This document shows positions 16,036 to 26,325 of a stretch of DNA of 42,438 nt, piece after piece. Numbering within the stretch: the first letter of the stretch is position 1; every line of letters begins with the position of its first letter. The notes under the pieces were generated by a model that was not told where the DNA came from, did no database searches, and saw only the letters and a program-made list of their open reading frames with translations. The translations under genes were made by a program, and so were the position numbers. The stretch is from the NCBI GenBank assembly GCA_030529235.1, contig JAUMXF010000008.1, positions 1 through 42,438 on the forward strand, read 5' to 3'. This DNA is from Pseudomonadota bacterium. GTDB lineage: Bacteria; Desulfobacterota; Desulfovibrionia; Desulfovibrionales; Desulfomicrobiaceae.

Positions 16036-17031
16036 TTACAGGGATGCGGCCACCAGCCGGATCAGACGCAGCAGCTGGTTCGTGAAGCCGGATTCGTTGT
16101 CGTACCAGACGATGACCTTGATCATGGTTCCGTCCATGACCGCCGTACACTCGCTGTCCACCACGCCACCGTAGATGCTGCCCAGATAGTCGCTGGAAAC
16201 CAGGGGCAGGTCGCAGTAGCCCATGGCTCCGCCCTCGGGGCCGCTGGCTGCGGCCTTCAGGGCGGCGTTGACCTCGGCCGCGGAGGTGGGCTTTTCCACT
16301 TCCACCACCAGATCCACCAGCGACACGTTGGGCGTGGGCACGCGCACGGCCATGCCGTCCAGCTTGCCCGCCAGTTCCGGGAGCACCTTGGTCACGGCTC
16401 TGGGCGCGCCGGAAGTGGTGGGCAGGATGTTCATGGCCCCGGCCCGGCCCCGGCGCAGATCCTTGTGCGTACCGTCGAGCATGCGCTGGCTCATGGTGTA
16501 GGAATGGACGGTGGTCATGAGTCCGTGCCTGATGCCGAAGGCCTCGTGAAGGGCCTTGGCCACGGGGGCCAGACAGTTGGTGGTGCAGGACGCGTTGGAG
16601 ATGATGTTGTGTTCCGCCGGGGAATACAGATGGTCGTTGACGCCCATGACCACGGTCAGGTCCGCGTTCTTGCCGGGAGCGGAGATGATCACCTTTCTGG
16701 CCCCGGCCTCCAGATGTCTGGCACAGCTTTCCCGGTCCGTGAACTTGCCCGTGGATTCCACCACGATGTCCGCTCCGGACCAGTCCCAGGCTTCGGGTGC
16801 GTTGCGGGTGACCAGCACCTGGCGTCCGTTCAGCAGAAACCCGTCCTCGTTGGGCACGGCTTCGCCGGAAAAGACGCCGTGCACGGAATCGTACTTGAGC
16901 AGATGCGTCAGGGCCGTATTGTCGCCGCGGGCGTTGACCCGGACCAGACGGATTTCCGGATCGTCGGCCAGAATTCTGGTCAGGTAACGTCCGATGCGGC
17001 CAAAACCATTGAGCGCGATGTTCACAGCCAT
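16036..17031 (-). CDS. gap: glyceraldehyde-3-phosphate dehydrogenase
   Basis: Catalyses reversible oxidation and phosphorylation of glyceraldehyde 3-phosphate. 331 residues, normal length. The NAD-binding start (NIALNGFGRIGRYLTR), the catalytic motif NASCTTN, the basic residue in TTVHSY, and the C-terminal WYDNESGF are all present. The usual Asp after the second strand (selecting NAD) is replaced by the stretch VRVNARGD, so cofactor preference is uncertain. It follows fba on the same strand, so two glycolytic/gluconeogenic genes are adjacent. Confidence 0.96.
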   Translation of the reverse strand: MAVNIALNGFGRIGRYLTRILADDPEIRLVRVNARGDNTALTHLLKYDSVHGVFSGEAVPNEDGFLLNGRQVLVTRNAPEAWDWSGADIVVESTGKFTDRESCARHLEAGARKVIISAPGKNADLTVVMGVNDHLYSPAEHNIISNASCTTNCLAPVAKALHEAFGIRHGLMTTVHSYTMSQRMLDGTHKDLRRGRAGAMNILPTTSGAPRAVTKVLPELAGKLDGMAVRVPTPNVSLVDLVVEVEKPTSAAEVNAALKAAASGPEGGAMGYCDLPLVSSDYLGSIYGGVVDSECTAVMDGTMIKVIVWYDNESGFTNQLLRLIRLVAASL

Positions 17032-17125
17032 GTTTTTCTCCCTGAATTGGTGAATGCCGCTTCTTCCGGCAGAAATTGCCTTCCTTCCCGCCGGCCGGCG
17101 CCGTGCCGCGATGCCGGCCGGGAGA

Positions 17126-17148
17126 ACGGGGCCGTAAGCGGGCCCCGT
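17126..17148 (-). other. fba-gap intergenic hairpin
   Basis: A perfect 8-base stem (ACGGGGCC / GGCCCCGT) with a short loop lies seven bases after the fba stop. There is no T-run after it on the minus strand. It could stabilise the upstream mRNA end or attenuate read-through into gap. Confidence 0.35.
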
Positions 17149-17154
17149 GTTGGA

Positions 17155-18859
<1,705 letters not shown>

Positions 18860-18954
18860 TTTCCTCCAGTGGCCGGATCGTCCCGGCGGCTTGGCGCCGA
18901 ATCATCTTTTCTTTCGGTTCCCACTCAGACAGTCCGGAACATTTTGTCGGAAGA

Positions 18955-19015
18955 GTCAAGATTGCCCCGGTCTCCGGGCTTCTGACGGGGCGTCTCCGGC
19001 GTGTCAAGATTGCCC
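18955..19015 (+). repeat. 13-base direct repeat pair
   Basis: GTCAAGATTGCCC occurs at 18955-18967 and 19003-19015, 48 bases apart (start to start). Both lie in the divergent intergenic region and could be regulator half-sites or a local duplication. Confidence 0.5.
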
Positions 19016-19084
19016 GGCCGGGACGGCCTTGCCAAAGCCGGAAATCAGTCTGTACACGATCGGGTGGACATCCTGTGCGTATTT

Positions 19085-19100
19085 TTGTGACATGTTACAA
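19085..19100 (+). promoter_or_regulatory. near-perfect palindrome, possible operator
   Basis: TTGTGACATGTTACAA is a 16-base palindrome with one mismatched pair. The half-site TTGTRA resembles CRP/FNR-family sites, but the 4-base centre is unlike the CRP TGTGA-N6-TCACA spacing. It lies about 80 bases before the YhaM-like start. Confidence 0.4.
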
Positions 19101-19105
19101 CTATG

Positions 19106-19125
19106 CGGATTATTTCGATAATCCG
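19106..19125 (+). repeat. 8-bp perfect inverted repeat with TTCG loop
   Basis: CGGATTAT-TTCG-ATAATCCG is a perfect 8-base stem with a stable UUCG-type loop, five bases after the palindrome at 19085-19100. No T-run follows on either strand, so it is not a typical terminator. It may be a leader hairpin or an operator. Confidence 0.5.
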
Positions 19126-19178
19126 GAAAAATATCTCCTTTTGGAACATTACCTTATCCATATGGGAATAGCAACTCG

Positions 19179-20261
19179 ATGACACACAAGAAAACCTTCA
19201 TCCGCGACCTGGCCGCGGGGCAGAATATCTCGGACATCTTCGCCCTGTCGCAGGCGCAGCGCCGGGAGGCCCGAAACGGCCCCTACTGGCAGCTGACTCT
19301 GGCCGACCGCACGGGCGGCATGGAGGCCCGCATCTGGGCTCCGCAGAGTCTGCAATACGACAATCTGAAGCCGGAACAATTTGTCGCCGTGACCGGACAA
19401 ATTGCGTCGTTCAAGGACCAGCTGCAAATGAACATCACGGATCTGGCCCTTGTGGAGCCGGCCGGGGCGGGGCTCGATCTGGCCGATTTCCTGCCGTCCT
19501 CGTCCGTGCCTCCCGCAGAGCTGCTGGCGGAAATAGAAGCCTTTCTGGACAGGGAACTGTCCTTCAAACCCTGGCGCACCCTGTGCGCGAAAGTCCTGGC
19601 CGACGCGGATATCCGCGCCGCTCTGCTCACGGCTCCGGGAGCCAAATCCATCCATCACGCCCACGCCGGCGGTCTGCTGGAGCACACTTTGGGTGTCATG
19701 CGCGTCTGCGCGGCCCTGGCGGCTCTCTATCCTTCCGTGGACAGGGAGATTCTTCTGACGGCCGCCCTGTTTCACGATCTGGGCAAGGCCTTTGAACTGA
19801 CCCACGGCTTCAGCCGGGAATACACCGATGCCGGGCGGCTCATCGGGCACATCCAGATGGGTCTGGAAGCCCTGGAGCCTTTTCTGTGGGCGGCCAAGGA
19901 TCTTCCCGAGGGGCTGGCGGTGCACCTGAAGCATCTGATCCTTTCTCATCACGGCGAACTGGAATTCGGTTCTCCCCGGCGGCCGAAGACCGTGGAGGCA
20001 TTCATCTTGCATTATGCCGACAACCTGGACGCCAAGATCAACACCGTGAACACGGCTCTGGAAAATACGGCGGATCCGGAAGACGCCGAGGCCAGCCACT
20101 GGAGCGAATACCACCGCACTTTGGGCCGTTATCTGTATCAGCCCATGCGCACGCCCCGGGCTGAAACGGCTTCCGGCTCCCGTTCGGCCGCCAGAAAAAC
20201 GGCGCCCAGACCGAAATCCGCCCTGCTCAGGGCCATGGGCATAGCCGACCCGGAGGAATAG
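19179..20261 (+). CDS. OB-fold / HD-domain protein, YhaM-like 3'-5' exoribonuclease
   Basis: A 360-residue protein. An N-terminal OB-fold ([20 protein letters not shown] ... [19 protein letters not shown]) is followed by an HD hydrolase domain. Metal-binding motifs are [14 protein letters not shown], the central LFHDLGK, and a later [11 protein letters not shown] with HYADNLDAK. This domain order is that of YhaM from Bacillus, a 3'-5' exoribonuclease. The last 35 residues are basic and disordered. It has only a weak ribosome-binding site. tmk follows after two bases. Confidence 0.85.
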   Translation: MTHKKTFIRDLAAGQNISDIFALSQAQRREARNGPYWQLTLADRTGGMEARIWAPQSLQYDNLKPEQFVAVTGQIASFKDQLQMNITDLALVEPAGAGLDLADFLPSSSVPPAELLAEIEAFLDRELSFKPWRTLCAKVLADADIRAALLTAPGAKSIHHAHAGGLLEHTLGVMRVCAALAALYPSVDREILLTAALFHDLGKAFELTHGFSREYTDAGRLIGHIQMGLEALEPFLWAAKDLPEGLAVHLKHLILSHHGELEFGSPRRPKTVEAFILHYADNLDAKINTVNTALENTADPEDAEASHWSEYHRTLGRYLYQPMRTPRAETASGSRSAARKTAPRPKSALLRAMGIADPEE

Positions 20262-20263
20262 AC

Positions 20264-20899
20264 ATGTTCATCACTTTAGAGGGCATGGAGGGGTGCGGCA
20301 AGTCCACCCAGTGTGCGTTGCTCGTGGAGCATTTCACTCGTCTGGGGTTCGACGTGCTGCGGACTCTGGAGCCCGGCGGCAGCGCCTTGGGCAAAGAGCT
20401 GCGGCGTATCCTGCTCGATCCGGCGAACAGCGATTTCTCGCCTGTCAGCGAGCTTTTTCTGTATCTGGCGGACCGGGCCCAGCATGTCAGCACGGTGATC
20501 CGGCCGGCTCTGGCGCAGGATCGTGTGGTCATTTGCGACCGCTTCGCCGATTCCACTGTGGTGTATCAGGGATATGGACGGGGGCTTGAGCCTTCCCTGC
20601 TGCGCCAGTTGAACGACACCGCCGTGCAGGGGCTCTGGCCCGACGCCACCGTTCTGCTCGATCTGGATCCGGAACAGGGGCTGCGCCGCGCTCTGGCCCG
20701 GAACATGCGCGAGAACAAGGCCCGGACGGAAGGCCGCTTCGAGGCCGAGAGTCTGGCGTTTCACACCCGCGTCAGAGAGGGCTATCTGACTTGGGCCGCC
20801 CTCAACCGGGAGCGGTTTCTGGTGGTGGATGCTGATCGGACGCCGGAACAGGTTTTCACCGCCATTCTGCGCGGCCTGGAGGAAAAAGGTCTTGTCTGA
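20264..20899 (+). CDS. tmk: thymidylate kinase
   Basis: Phosphorylates dTMP to dTDP. 211 residues. P-loop [10 protein letters not shown] at residues 6-15, the LEPGG motif, [28 protein letters not shown] and the LID region with TEGRFEAE are all seen. GGAGGAAT precedes the ATG inside the end of the previous gene. It overlaps the next gene by 8 bases. Confidence 0.96.
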   Translation: MFITLEGMEGCGKSTQCALLVEHFTRLGFDVLRTLEPGGSALGKELRRILLDPANSDFSPVSELFLYLADRAQHVSTVIRPALAQDRVVICDRFADSTVVYQGYGRGLEPSLLRQLNDTAVQGLWPDATVLLDLDPEQGLRRALARNMRENKARTEGRFEAESLAFHTRVREGYLTWAALNRERFLVVDADRTPEQVFTAILRGLEEKGLV

Positions 20900-21680
20900 G
20901 GAGCGGAAAAGGCCCGCCACGGGGCTGGTGCTGACCCTGAACGGAGCCGGCCGGCTGGAAGCCTGCCTGAAATCTCTGGATTTCTGTCAGGAACTGCTGG
21001 TGGTGGACTCCGGCAGCACCGATGAGACAGTGAAAATCGCCGAAGCTTGCGGCGCGCGGGTGCTGGTCAATCCGTGGGAAGGCCCGGCCCGCCAGTTCGC
21101 TTTCGCCTTTAGGCATGTGTCCACGCCCTGGGTGGTATCCCTGGATCAGGACGAGGCGCTGTCCCCGGAACTGCAGGCCGGCATCATGGCGGCCCTGGCC
21201 GATCCGGGAGGATGCAGCGCGTTTTTGTGCCCTCGCGCATCCTTTTATTTCGACAGGTTCCTGCGGCACAGCGGCTGGTACCCGGATCTGCTGCCGCGGG
21301 TCTTCAAGCCTGCCGACACGGATGTGCACGTCTCCGGGCCGCACTACGGCTTCCGGCCCAGGGGAAAAACCATGCGTCTGACCGGAGACATCATGCATTA
21401 TCCGTATGAAAACATGCGCCAGCATGTGGAAAAAATGAATTATTACACCCAGGTCGCGGCAGAGGAAATGTACGGATGCGGAAAATGTTCCGGTCTCGGC
21501 GCAGCCTTCGGACACGGCCTGGCCAGGTTTTTGAAGATATACATTTTTCGCAGGGGATTTCTGGACGGCCGGGCCGGTTTCGCACTGGCCGTCAATTCCT
21601 TTTTTTACGCTTTCCAGAAATATGCCCGGCTTGCGGAAATGCGGGCAACATCAAAGTCATTATGCAGGAAAAAACAGTAA
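20892..21680 (+). CDS. glycosyltransferase family 2, WaaE/KdtX-like
   Basis: About 262 residues. The GT2 fold starts [19 protein letters not shown], followed by [19 protein letters not shown] and the metal-binding SLDQDE. These match the WaaE/KdtX type that adds a sugar to lipopolysaccharide inner core. The C-terminal half ([17 protein letters not shown]) also fits. I choose the TTG start at 20892 because GGAGGAAAAAGG lies upstream; it overlaps tmk by 8 bases. An ATG further upstream lies deep inside tmk. The usual Asn-Glu after the first strand is Asn-Gly here. Confidence 0.85.
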   Translation: MSEERKRPATGLVLTLNGAGRLEACLKSLDFCQELLVVDSGSTDETVKIAEACGARVLVNPWEGPARQFAFAFRHVSTPWVVSLDQDEALSPELQAGIMAALADPGGCSAFLCPRASFYFDRFLRHSGWYPDLLPRVFKPADTDVHVSGPHYGFRPRGKTMRLTGDIMHYPYENMRQHVEKMNYYTQVAAEEMYGCGKCSGLGAAFGHGLARFLKIYIFRRGFLDGRAGFALAVNSFFYAFQKYARLAEMRATSKSLCRKKQ

Positions 21681-21723
21681 CCCTCACTCTTACGGACACA
21701 GTTCGTCCCGGCCGGAGCCGGTG

Positions 21724-23733
21724 ATGCGTATCCCGTATCTTTGCATCACGGCTATCCTGCTGCTTCTCTCGGGTTCGGGATCGTCCCTGGCTGGCTCTTA
21801 CATGGCCATGCCTCTGGAAGATCTGATGAACCTGACGGTCACGTCCATCTCCAAGCGTGACCAGCCTCTGCAGGAGACGGCCGCCGCCGTGTACGTCATT
21901 ACCGGCGAGGATCTGCGCCGCACCGGCGTGACCAGCATCCCCGAGGCTTTGCGCATGGTTCCGGGGTTCATGGTCGGCCAGCATGACGCCAATACCTGGG
22001 CCGTGTCCGCCAGAGGCCGGGGTCTTAATCCCACCTTCGAGGACAAGCTTTTGTTCCTCATTGACGGACGCAGCAAATATTGCCCCATTTTCGGTGGAGT
22101 GTTCTGGGACTCCATCGAATTCATGCCGGAGGATATCGACCGCATCGAAGTCATCCGGGGCCCCGGCTCCAGCATCTGGGGCAGCAACGCGGTCAACGGC
22201 ATTGTCAACGTCATCACCAAATCCGCCGCCGAAACCCGGGGAGGCATGGTCAGCGCGTTGTACGGCAGCACCGAGCAGGGCACGGCCGGTCTTCGCTACG
22301 GGGGAAGGTTTTCGCCGGAAAGCGCCTGGCGCGTTTTCGCCAAGCACCGCAGAGTGGATGACCTGCACGATATGGGCGGCCGGAAATTTCGCGGGGCTCT
22401 GGAAAGCAACTACGCCGGATTCCGGACGGACGCCGAGCCTGACGGACGATCCCGCTTTGCGCTTCAGGGGAGTGCGGCCGCGAGTCGTACCAGAGACACG
22501 ATACTTCGTCCGGACCTGAGCGCAGCCAGCATAGTCGAATATAATGTTCCAAGCGACATGGAAGATGTGGCGCTGCAGGCCTCCTGGAGCAGAAGTCTCG
22601 GCGACACGGCGTCCGTATCGCTTCAGGGATTTCTGAGCCACTTCCATATCGACACCTCCGATGTCTACGACATCACCGAGGATACCGCCGATCTGGATTT
22701 TCAGCACCAGTTTTCACCTCTGGCCGGGCATACGGCCCAGTGGGGAGTGGCCCTCCGCCATGTCAGGACCCGTATGCGGACCGACCCCCAGACCATCTCC
22801 TTTGCCCGGGAGCGCAGGACCGACACCCTGGCCAGTGCCTTTGTCCAGGATGAAATTTCCTTTGCGGACGGCCGCTGGCTGCTGACCCTGGGGAGCAAGT
22901 TCGAGCATAACGAGCAGACTGGTCTGGAGATTCTGCCCAGTGCCCGGCTGCTCTGGCGGGCCTCCGGGCGCCATGCCTTCTGGACTGCCGTGTCCCGTTC
23001 CGCGCGCATTCCGTCCATAGCGGAACAGGATGTATACTACCATCTGGATATTCAGAAGATCGAGGGGCTGCCTCCCGTGCGTATTTCCCTGACAGGCGAT
23101 CCGGACGCCGATGCCGAGCGGGTGCTGATCTGGGAGCTGGGGCACCGCTTTACCCCTTCGTCCTCGTTTTTTCTGGACACGGCCCTTTTCGCCACCCGTG
23201 CGGAGAATCTGTTCAGCCAGAGCATTGATTTGTCCTCCGCTTCGCTGCGTATGTCGCCCGAACCGCACGTCCAGATAGACGGTAATGGCGGAAATGACGT
23301 GCGTGGCATCACCCACGGTCTGGAGCTCAGCGCCACATGGGAGGCCGCCTCCTGGTGGCGGTTGCGCGGGTGGTACGCTTATTTCGAGGACAGCTACCGT
23401 TTCCGGGGTGAGGGTATCAACGTCTTTGAGCCCGTCTACGGCCGGATCAGCCCCCGGCACCAGCTCTTCTTCCGGTCGTCCATGGACCTACCGCACAACA
23501 CCGAGGCCGACATCATGTTCCGCTATGTCAGCGAACAGCCCGGTCTGGAGGTGCCGGATCACGCCACTCTCGACGTGCGGCTGGGATGGAAGCCCGTGGA
23601 GAACATGGAAATATCCCTGACCGGAAAAAACCTGCTCACGTCCCGGCACAAGGAGACGGCCTCGGGCCTTGTCTTCGGCGATGGCATGGGCGTGGACAGA
23701 AGCTGCTATCTCAAACTGCGGATGGACTTCTGA
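21724..23733 (+). CDS. TonB-dependent outer membrane receptor, first copy
   Basis: A 669-residue beta-barrel receptor. A signal peptide (IPYLCITAILLLLSGSGSSLA) is followed by DLMNLTVTSISKR, which may serve as the TonB contact. The plug domain runs to about residue 160 (ETAAAVYVITGEDLRRTG, IDRIEVIRGPGSSIWGSNA, VNGIVNVITKSA). The barrel ends in LKLRMDF with the terminal Phe typical of outer-membrane proteins. The start at 21724 has GGAGCC before it and starts the signal peptide. It is close to its tandem neighbour, which begins two bases after the stop. The ligand is unknown; no siderophore or cobalamin genes are nearby. Confidence 0.93.
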   Translation: MRIPYLCITAILLLLSGSGSSLAGSYMAMPLEDLMNLTVTSISKRDQPLQETAAAVYVITGEDLRRTGVTSIPEALRMVPGFMVGQHDANTWAVSARGRGLNPTFEDKLLFLIDGRSKYCPIFGGVFWDSIEFMPEDIDRIEVIRGPGSSIWGSNAVNGIVNVITKSAAETRGGMVSALYGSTEQGTAGLRYGGRFSPESAWRVFAKHRRVDDLHDMGGRKFRGALESNYAGFRTDAEPDGRSRFALQGSAAASRTRDTILRPDLSAASIVEYNVPSDMEDVALQASWSRSLGDTASVSLQGFLSHFHIDTSDVYDITEDTADLDFQHQFSPLAGHTAQWGVALRHVRTRMRTDPQTISFARERRTDTLASAFVQDEISFADGRWLLTLGSKFEHNEQTGLEILPSARLLWRASGRHAFWTAVSRSARIPSIAEQDVYYHLDIQKIEGLPPVRISLTGDPDADAERVLIWELGHRFTPSSSFFLDTALFATRAENLFSQSIDLSSASLRMSPEPHVQIDGNGGNDVRGITHGLELSATWEAASWWRLRGWYAYFEDSYRFRGEGINVFEPVYGRISPRHQLFFRSSMDLPHNTEADIMFRYVSEQPGLEVPDHATLDVRLGWKPVENMEISLTGKNLLTSRHKETASGLVFGDGMGVDRSCYLKLRMDF

Positions 23734-23735
23734 AG

Positions 23736-25799
23736 ATGTCTCTTTACCGCGAACTTTTCACTTCCCGGCGGACAGCGCCGCTCCAGGGCTTTCCTGGGCT
23801 TCTCTTCCTCGTGTGTCTCATGTGCTGCGCTCCCCTTGAAACAAGGGCCGGACAATACATGGAAATGTGCCTGGAAGATCTGATGGGGCTGACCGTCACG
23901 TCCATGTCCAAGCGCGTTCAGGCGTTGCAGGAAACGGCCGCCGCCGTGCATATCATTACCGAAGACGATCTGCGCCGCACCGGCGCGACCAGCATCCCCG
24001 AGGCTTTGCGTCTGGTTCCCGGCTTCATGGTCGGGCAGCACAGCACGCATATCTGGTCCGTGTCCGCCCGCGGCCGGTCGTTCAACCCCACTTTCGACAA
24101 TAAACTGCTGGTCATGATCGACGGCCGCAGCGTCTATTCACCCGTGTTCAGCGGCGTGTTCTGGGACGCCTTCGACCTTGTTCTGGAGGACGTGGACCGC
24201 ATCGAGGTCATCCGCGGGCCGGGATCCAGCGTCTGGGGCAGCAACGCGGTCAACGGCATCGTGAACATCATCACCAAGTCCGCCGCCGAAACCCAGGGTT
24301 TCATGGCCAGCGCGCTGTATGGCAATGTGGAGGAGGGCACGGCCACCCTGCGCTACGGAGACGCCTTTTCGCCGGAAAACACCTGGAGGGTTTTCGCCAA
24401 ATACCGGGACCTCGACGGTCTGCACGACATGGACGGAGGGAAAACTCATGACGAACAGCGCAACCTGCGCGCCGGGTTTCGAACCGATCTCAGCCCCGAT
24501 CGGGATTCCAGCCTGACCTTTCTGGGAGATGTCACTCTGGGGTGGACCAAAAATCTGTTTCTCTATCCGGACCTCGCCGAGGGCATGGTGTTCGAGCACA
24601 AGGCCTCAAGCGACATCGCCGACCTGAACGTGCGCGGACACTACAGCCGCACCCTGGGAGCGGATTCCTCCATTTCCGTGCAGGGGTTTCTGAGCCGTTT
24701 CTCTCTCGAGACATCCGACCTCTACGACCTGACCGTGGACATGGCCGATCTGGACTTCCAGCACCAATTTCCGCTCCTGCCCGGACATACGGCCCAGTGG
24801 GGAGCGGGTGTCAGGCGCATCGGCACTCACACGGAAACCAGTTCCCGCGCCATGGAGTTCGATCGGGAGCGGAGGACGGAAATTCTGCTCAGCGCCTTTG
24901 TTCAGGACGAGATCGCTTTCGATGAAGGCCGCTGGGTGCTCACTCTGGGCAGCAAGTTCGAACACAATCGCCAGACGGGACTGGAAATTCTCCCCTCCGC
25001 CCGCCTTCTGTGGCGCGCCACTGAAAATCATGCTTTCTGGACCGCCGTGTCCCGCTCCGTACGCATCCCGTCTCTGGCGGAACAGGATGCCTCCTACCAT
25101 GTGGATATTCAGGATACTCCGATGGGCCTGCCGCTGCGCAGAACTGTCAGAGGCAACAGGGACGTGGGCTCCGAAAAAATTCTGATCTGTGAACTGGGGC
25201 ATCGCTTCACTCCATCGACCCGCTTTTTTGTGGATACGGCCCTCTTCGCCACTTGGGGAGAGAACCTGTTCAGCGAATCCTTCGATCCGGACGGCACTTA
25301 TCTGCGGCTGCCCCCCGCATCTCCCGTGCCGCATCTGCAGCTGGATTCCACGGCCGGAAACGATATGTACGGGACCACCCACGGTCTGGAAATCAGCGCT
25401 ACCTGGACGCCGCACGGCTGGTGGCGGCTGCGCGGATGGTATGCCTGTTTCGAGGACAGCTACCGCTTCCGCGGTGAGGGCATCGACGCCTTTGCATCGT
25501 CCTATGGACGGATCAGTCCCCGGCATCAGTTCTTTTTCCGCTCGTCCATGGATTTGCCGCGTCACGTGGAAGCCGATCTTATGGTCCGCTACGTCAGCGA
25601 ACTGCCCGGCCTGGACATTCCGGATTATGCCACTTTTGACGCCCGGCTGGGATGGAGGCCCACGGAGAACATCGAAATATCCCTGACCGGGAAGAATCTG
25701 GCCGCTCCCCGGCACAAGGAAACGTCCACCGGTCTTATTTTCGGCGATGCCGCAGGCGTGGACAGAAGCGGCTATCTCAAGCTGCGGGTGGATTTCTGA
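23736..25799 (+). CDS. TonB-dependent outer membrane receptor, second copy
   Basis: A 687-residue paralogue of the preceding receptor. The plug is nearly the same (VTSMSKR, ETAAAVHIITEDDLRRTGA, IEVIRGPGSSVWGSNAVNG), and it ends in LKLRVDF. The signal peptide is longer, with a Cys-rich LVCLMCCAPLETRAG end; signal peptidase I cleavage after RA is likeliest, but a lipid attachment is not excluded. The start at 23736 lies two bases after the previous stop. Barrel loops differ more than the plug does, so the copies may bind different ligands while contacting the same partner. Confidence 0.93.
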   Translation: MSLYRELFTSRRTAPLQGFPGLLFLVCLMCCAPLETRAGQYMEMCLEDLMGLTVTSMSKRVQALQETAAAVHIITEDDLRRTGATSIPEALRLVPGFMVGQHSTHIWSVSARGRSFNPTFDNKLLVMIDGRSVYSPVFSGVFWDAFDLVLEDVDRIEVIRGPGSSVWGSNAVNGIVNIITKSAAETQGFMASALYGNVEEGTATLRYGDAFSPENTWRVFAKYRDLDGLHDMDGGKTHDEQRNLRAGFRTDLSPDRDSSLTFLGDVTLGWTKNLFLYPDLAEGMVFEHKASSDIADLNVRGHYSRTLGADSSISVQGFLSRFSLETSDLYDLTVDMADLDFQHQFPLLPGHTAQWGAGVRRIGTHTETSSRAMEFDRERRTEILLSAFVQDEIAFDEGRWVLTLGSKFEHNRQTGLEILPSARLLWRATENHAFWTAVSRSVRIPSLAEQDASYHVDIQDTPMGLPLRRTVRGNRDVGSEKILICELGHRFTPSTRFFVDTALFATWGENLFSESFDPDGTYLRLPPASPVPHLQLDSTAGNDMYGTTHGLEISATWTPHGWWRLRGWYACFEDSYRFRGEGIDAFASSYGRISPRHQFFFRSSMDLPRHVEADLMVRYVSELPGLDIPDYATFDARLGWRPTENIEISLTGKNLAAPRHKETSTGLIFGDAAGVDRSGYLKLRVDF

Positions 25800-25800
25800 C

Positions 25801-26325
25801 ATGCTGTCGCCGGCACGGTTTTTCCTCGCCGTTCACCTGCTTCTGTTTCTGATATCCGGCGTCCCCCAGGCTCATGCCTCTGACGGGGAACTGCCCCAGG
25901 TGCAAGCGGCCTACTTTTTCAATTTCATCAAGTTCGTCACCTGGCCGGAAGCCCCGGCATCGCCTCTGGTCATCCGCACTTTCAGAAGTCCGGCCATTGC
26001 CCAGGCTCTGGAGCGGGCTCCCGAAAAAAGCGTTCACCAGCGTTTTCTCGATATCATGGACGTCCACCGCCCTCAGGATCTTCTCGGCGCCGACGCAGTG
26101 TTCATTCCAAAGGAGTACGCCCCGGTCATACCGGAAAACATCTGGAAAGAATTCAGCGCCGCAACTCTGGTAGTCAGCGACTGGGACAAAACTCTGGACA
26201 GGGGCGGGACCATCCGGCTGCTGACCATCGGCGGCAAGATCCGTTTTGCCATCAGCCTGCGCTATGCGACGGAGCTGACCATCAGCTCCAAGCTGCTGCG
26301 TCTGGCCTCGGAGATACGGGAATGA
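25801..26325 (+). CDS. YfiR family periplasmic protein (DUF4154)
   Basis: A 174-residue protein with a signal peptide ending near SGVPQAHA. The DUF4154/YfiR signature is clear: VQAAYFFNFIKFVTWPEA at the start, LLGADAVFIPKEYA in the middle, and VSDWDKTLDRGGTIRLLTIGGKIRFAIS at the end. In Pseudomonas aeruginosa YfiR represses the membrane diguanylate cyclase YfiN by binding its periplasmic domain. Here it lies between two receptors and a CHASE8 kinase and overlaps the kinase gene by ATGA. There is no cysteine in the protein, so the disulfides known in Pseudomonas YfiR are missing. Confidence 0.88.
   Translation: MLSPARFFLAVHLLLFLISGVPQAHASDGELPQVQAAYFFNFIKFVTWPEAPASPLVIRTFRSPAIAQALERAPEKSVHQRFLDIMDVHRPQDLLGADAVFIPKEYAPVIPENIWKEFSAATLVVSDWDKTLDRGGTIRLLTIGGKIRFAISLRYATELTISSKLLRLASEIRE

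Larger units (their letters stand above)
18860..19178. other. divergent intergenic region, surE / YhaM-like gene
   Basis: A 319-base region without a convincing gene. It must hold the promoters of both divergent transcription units. It contains a 13-base direct repeat and two neighbouring palindromes, listed separately. I see no clear -35/-10 pair on either strand. Confidence 0.7.

Noticed and set aside
19085-19100. CRP or HcpR binding site
   Set aside because: Spacing and half-sites do not match the CRP consensus or the HcpR consensus I remember, so it is kept only as an unnamed palindrome.
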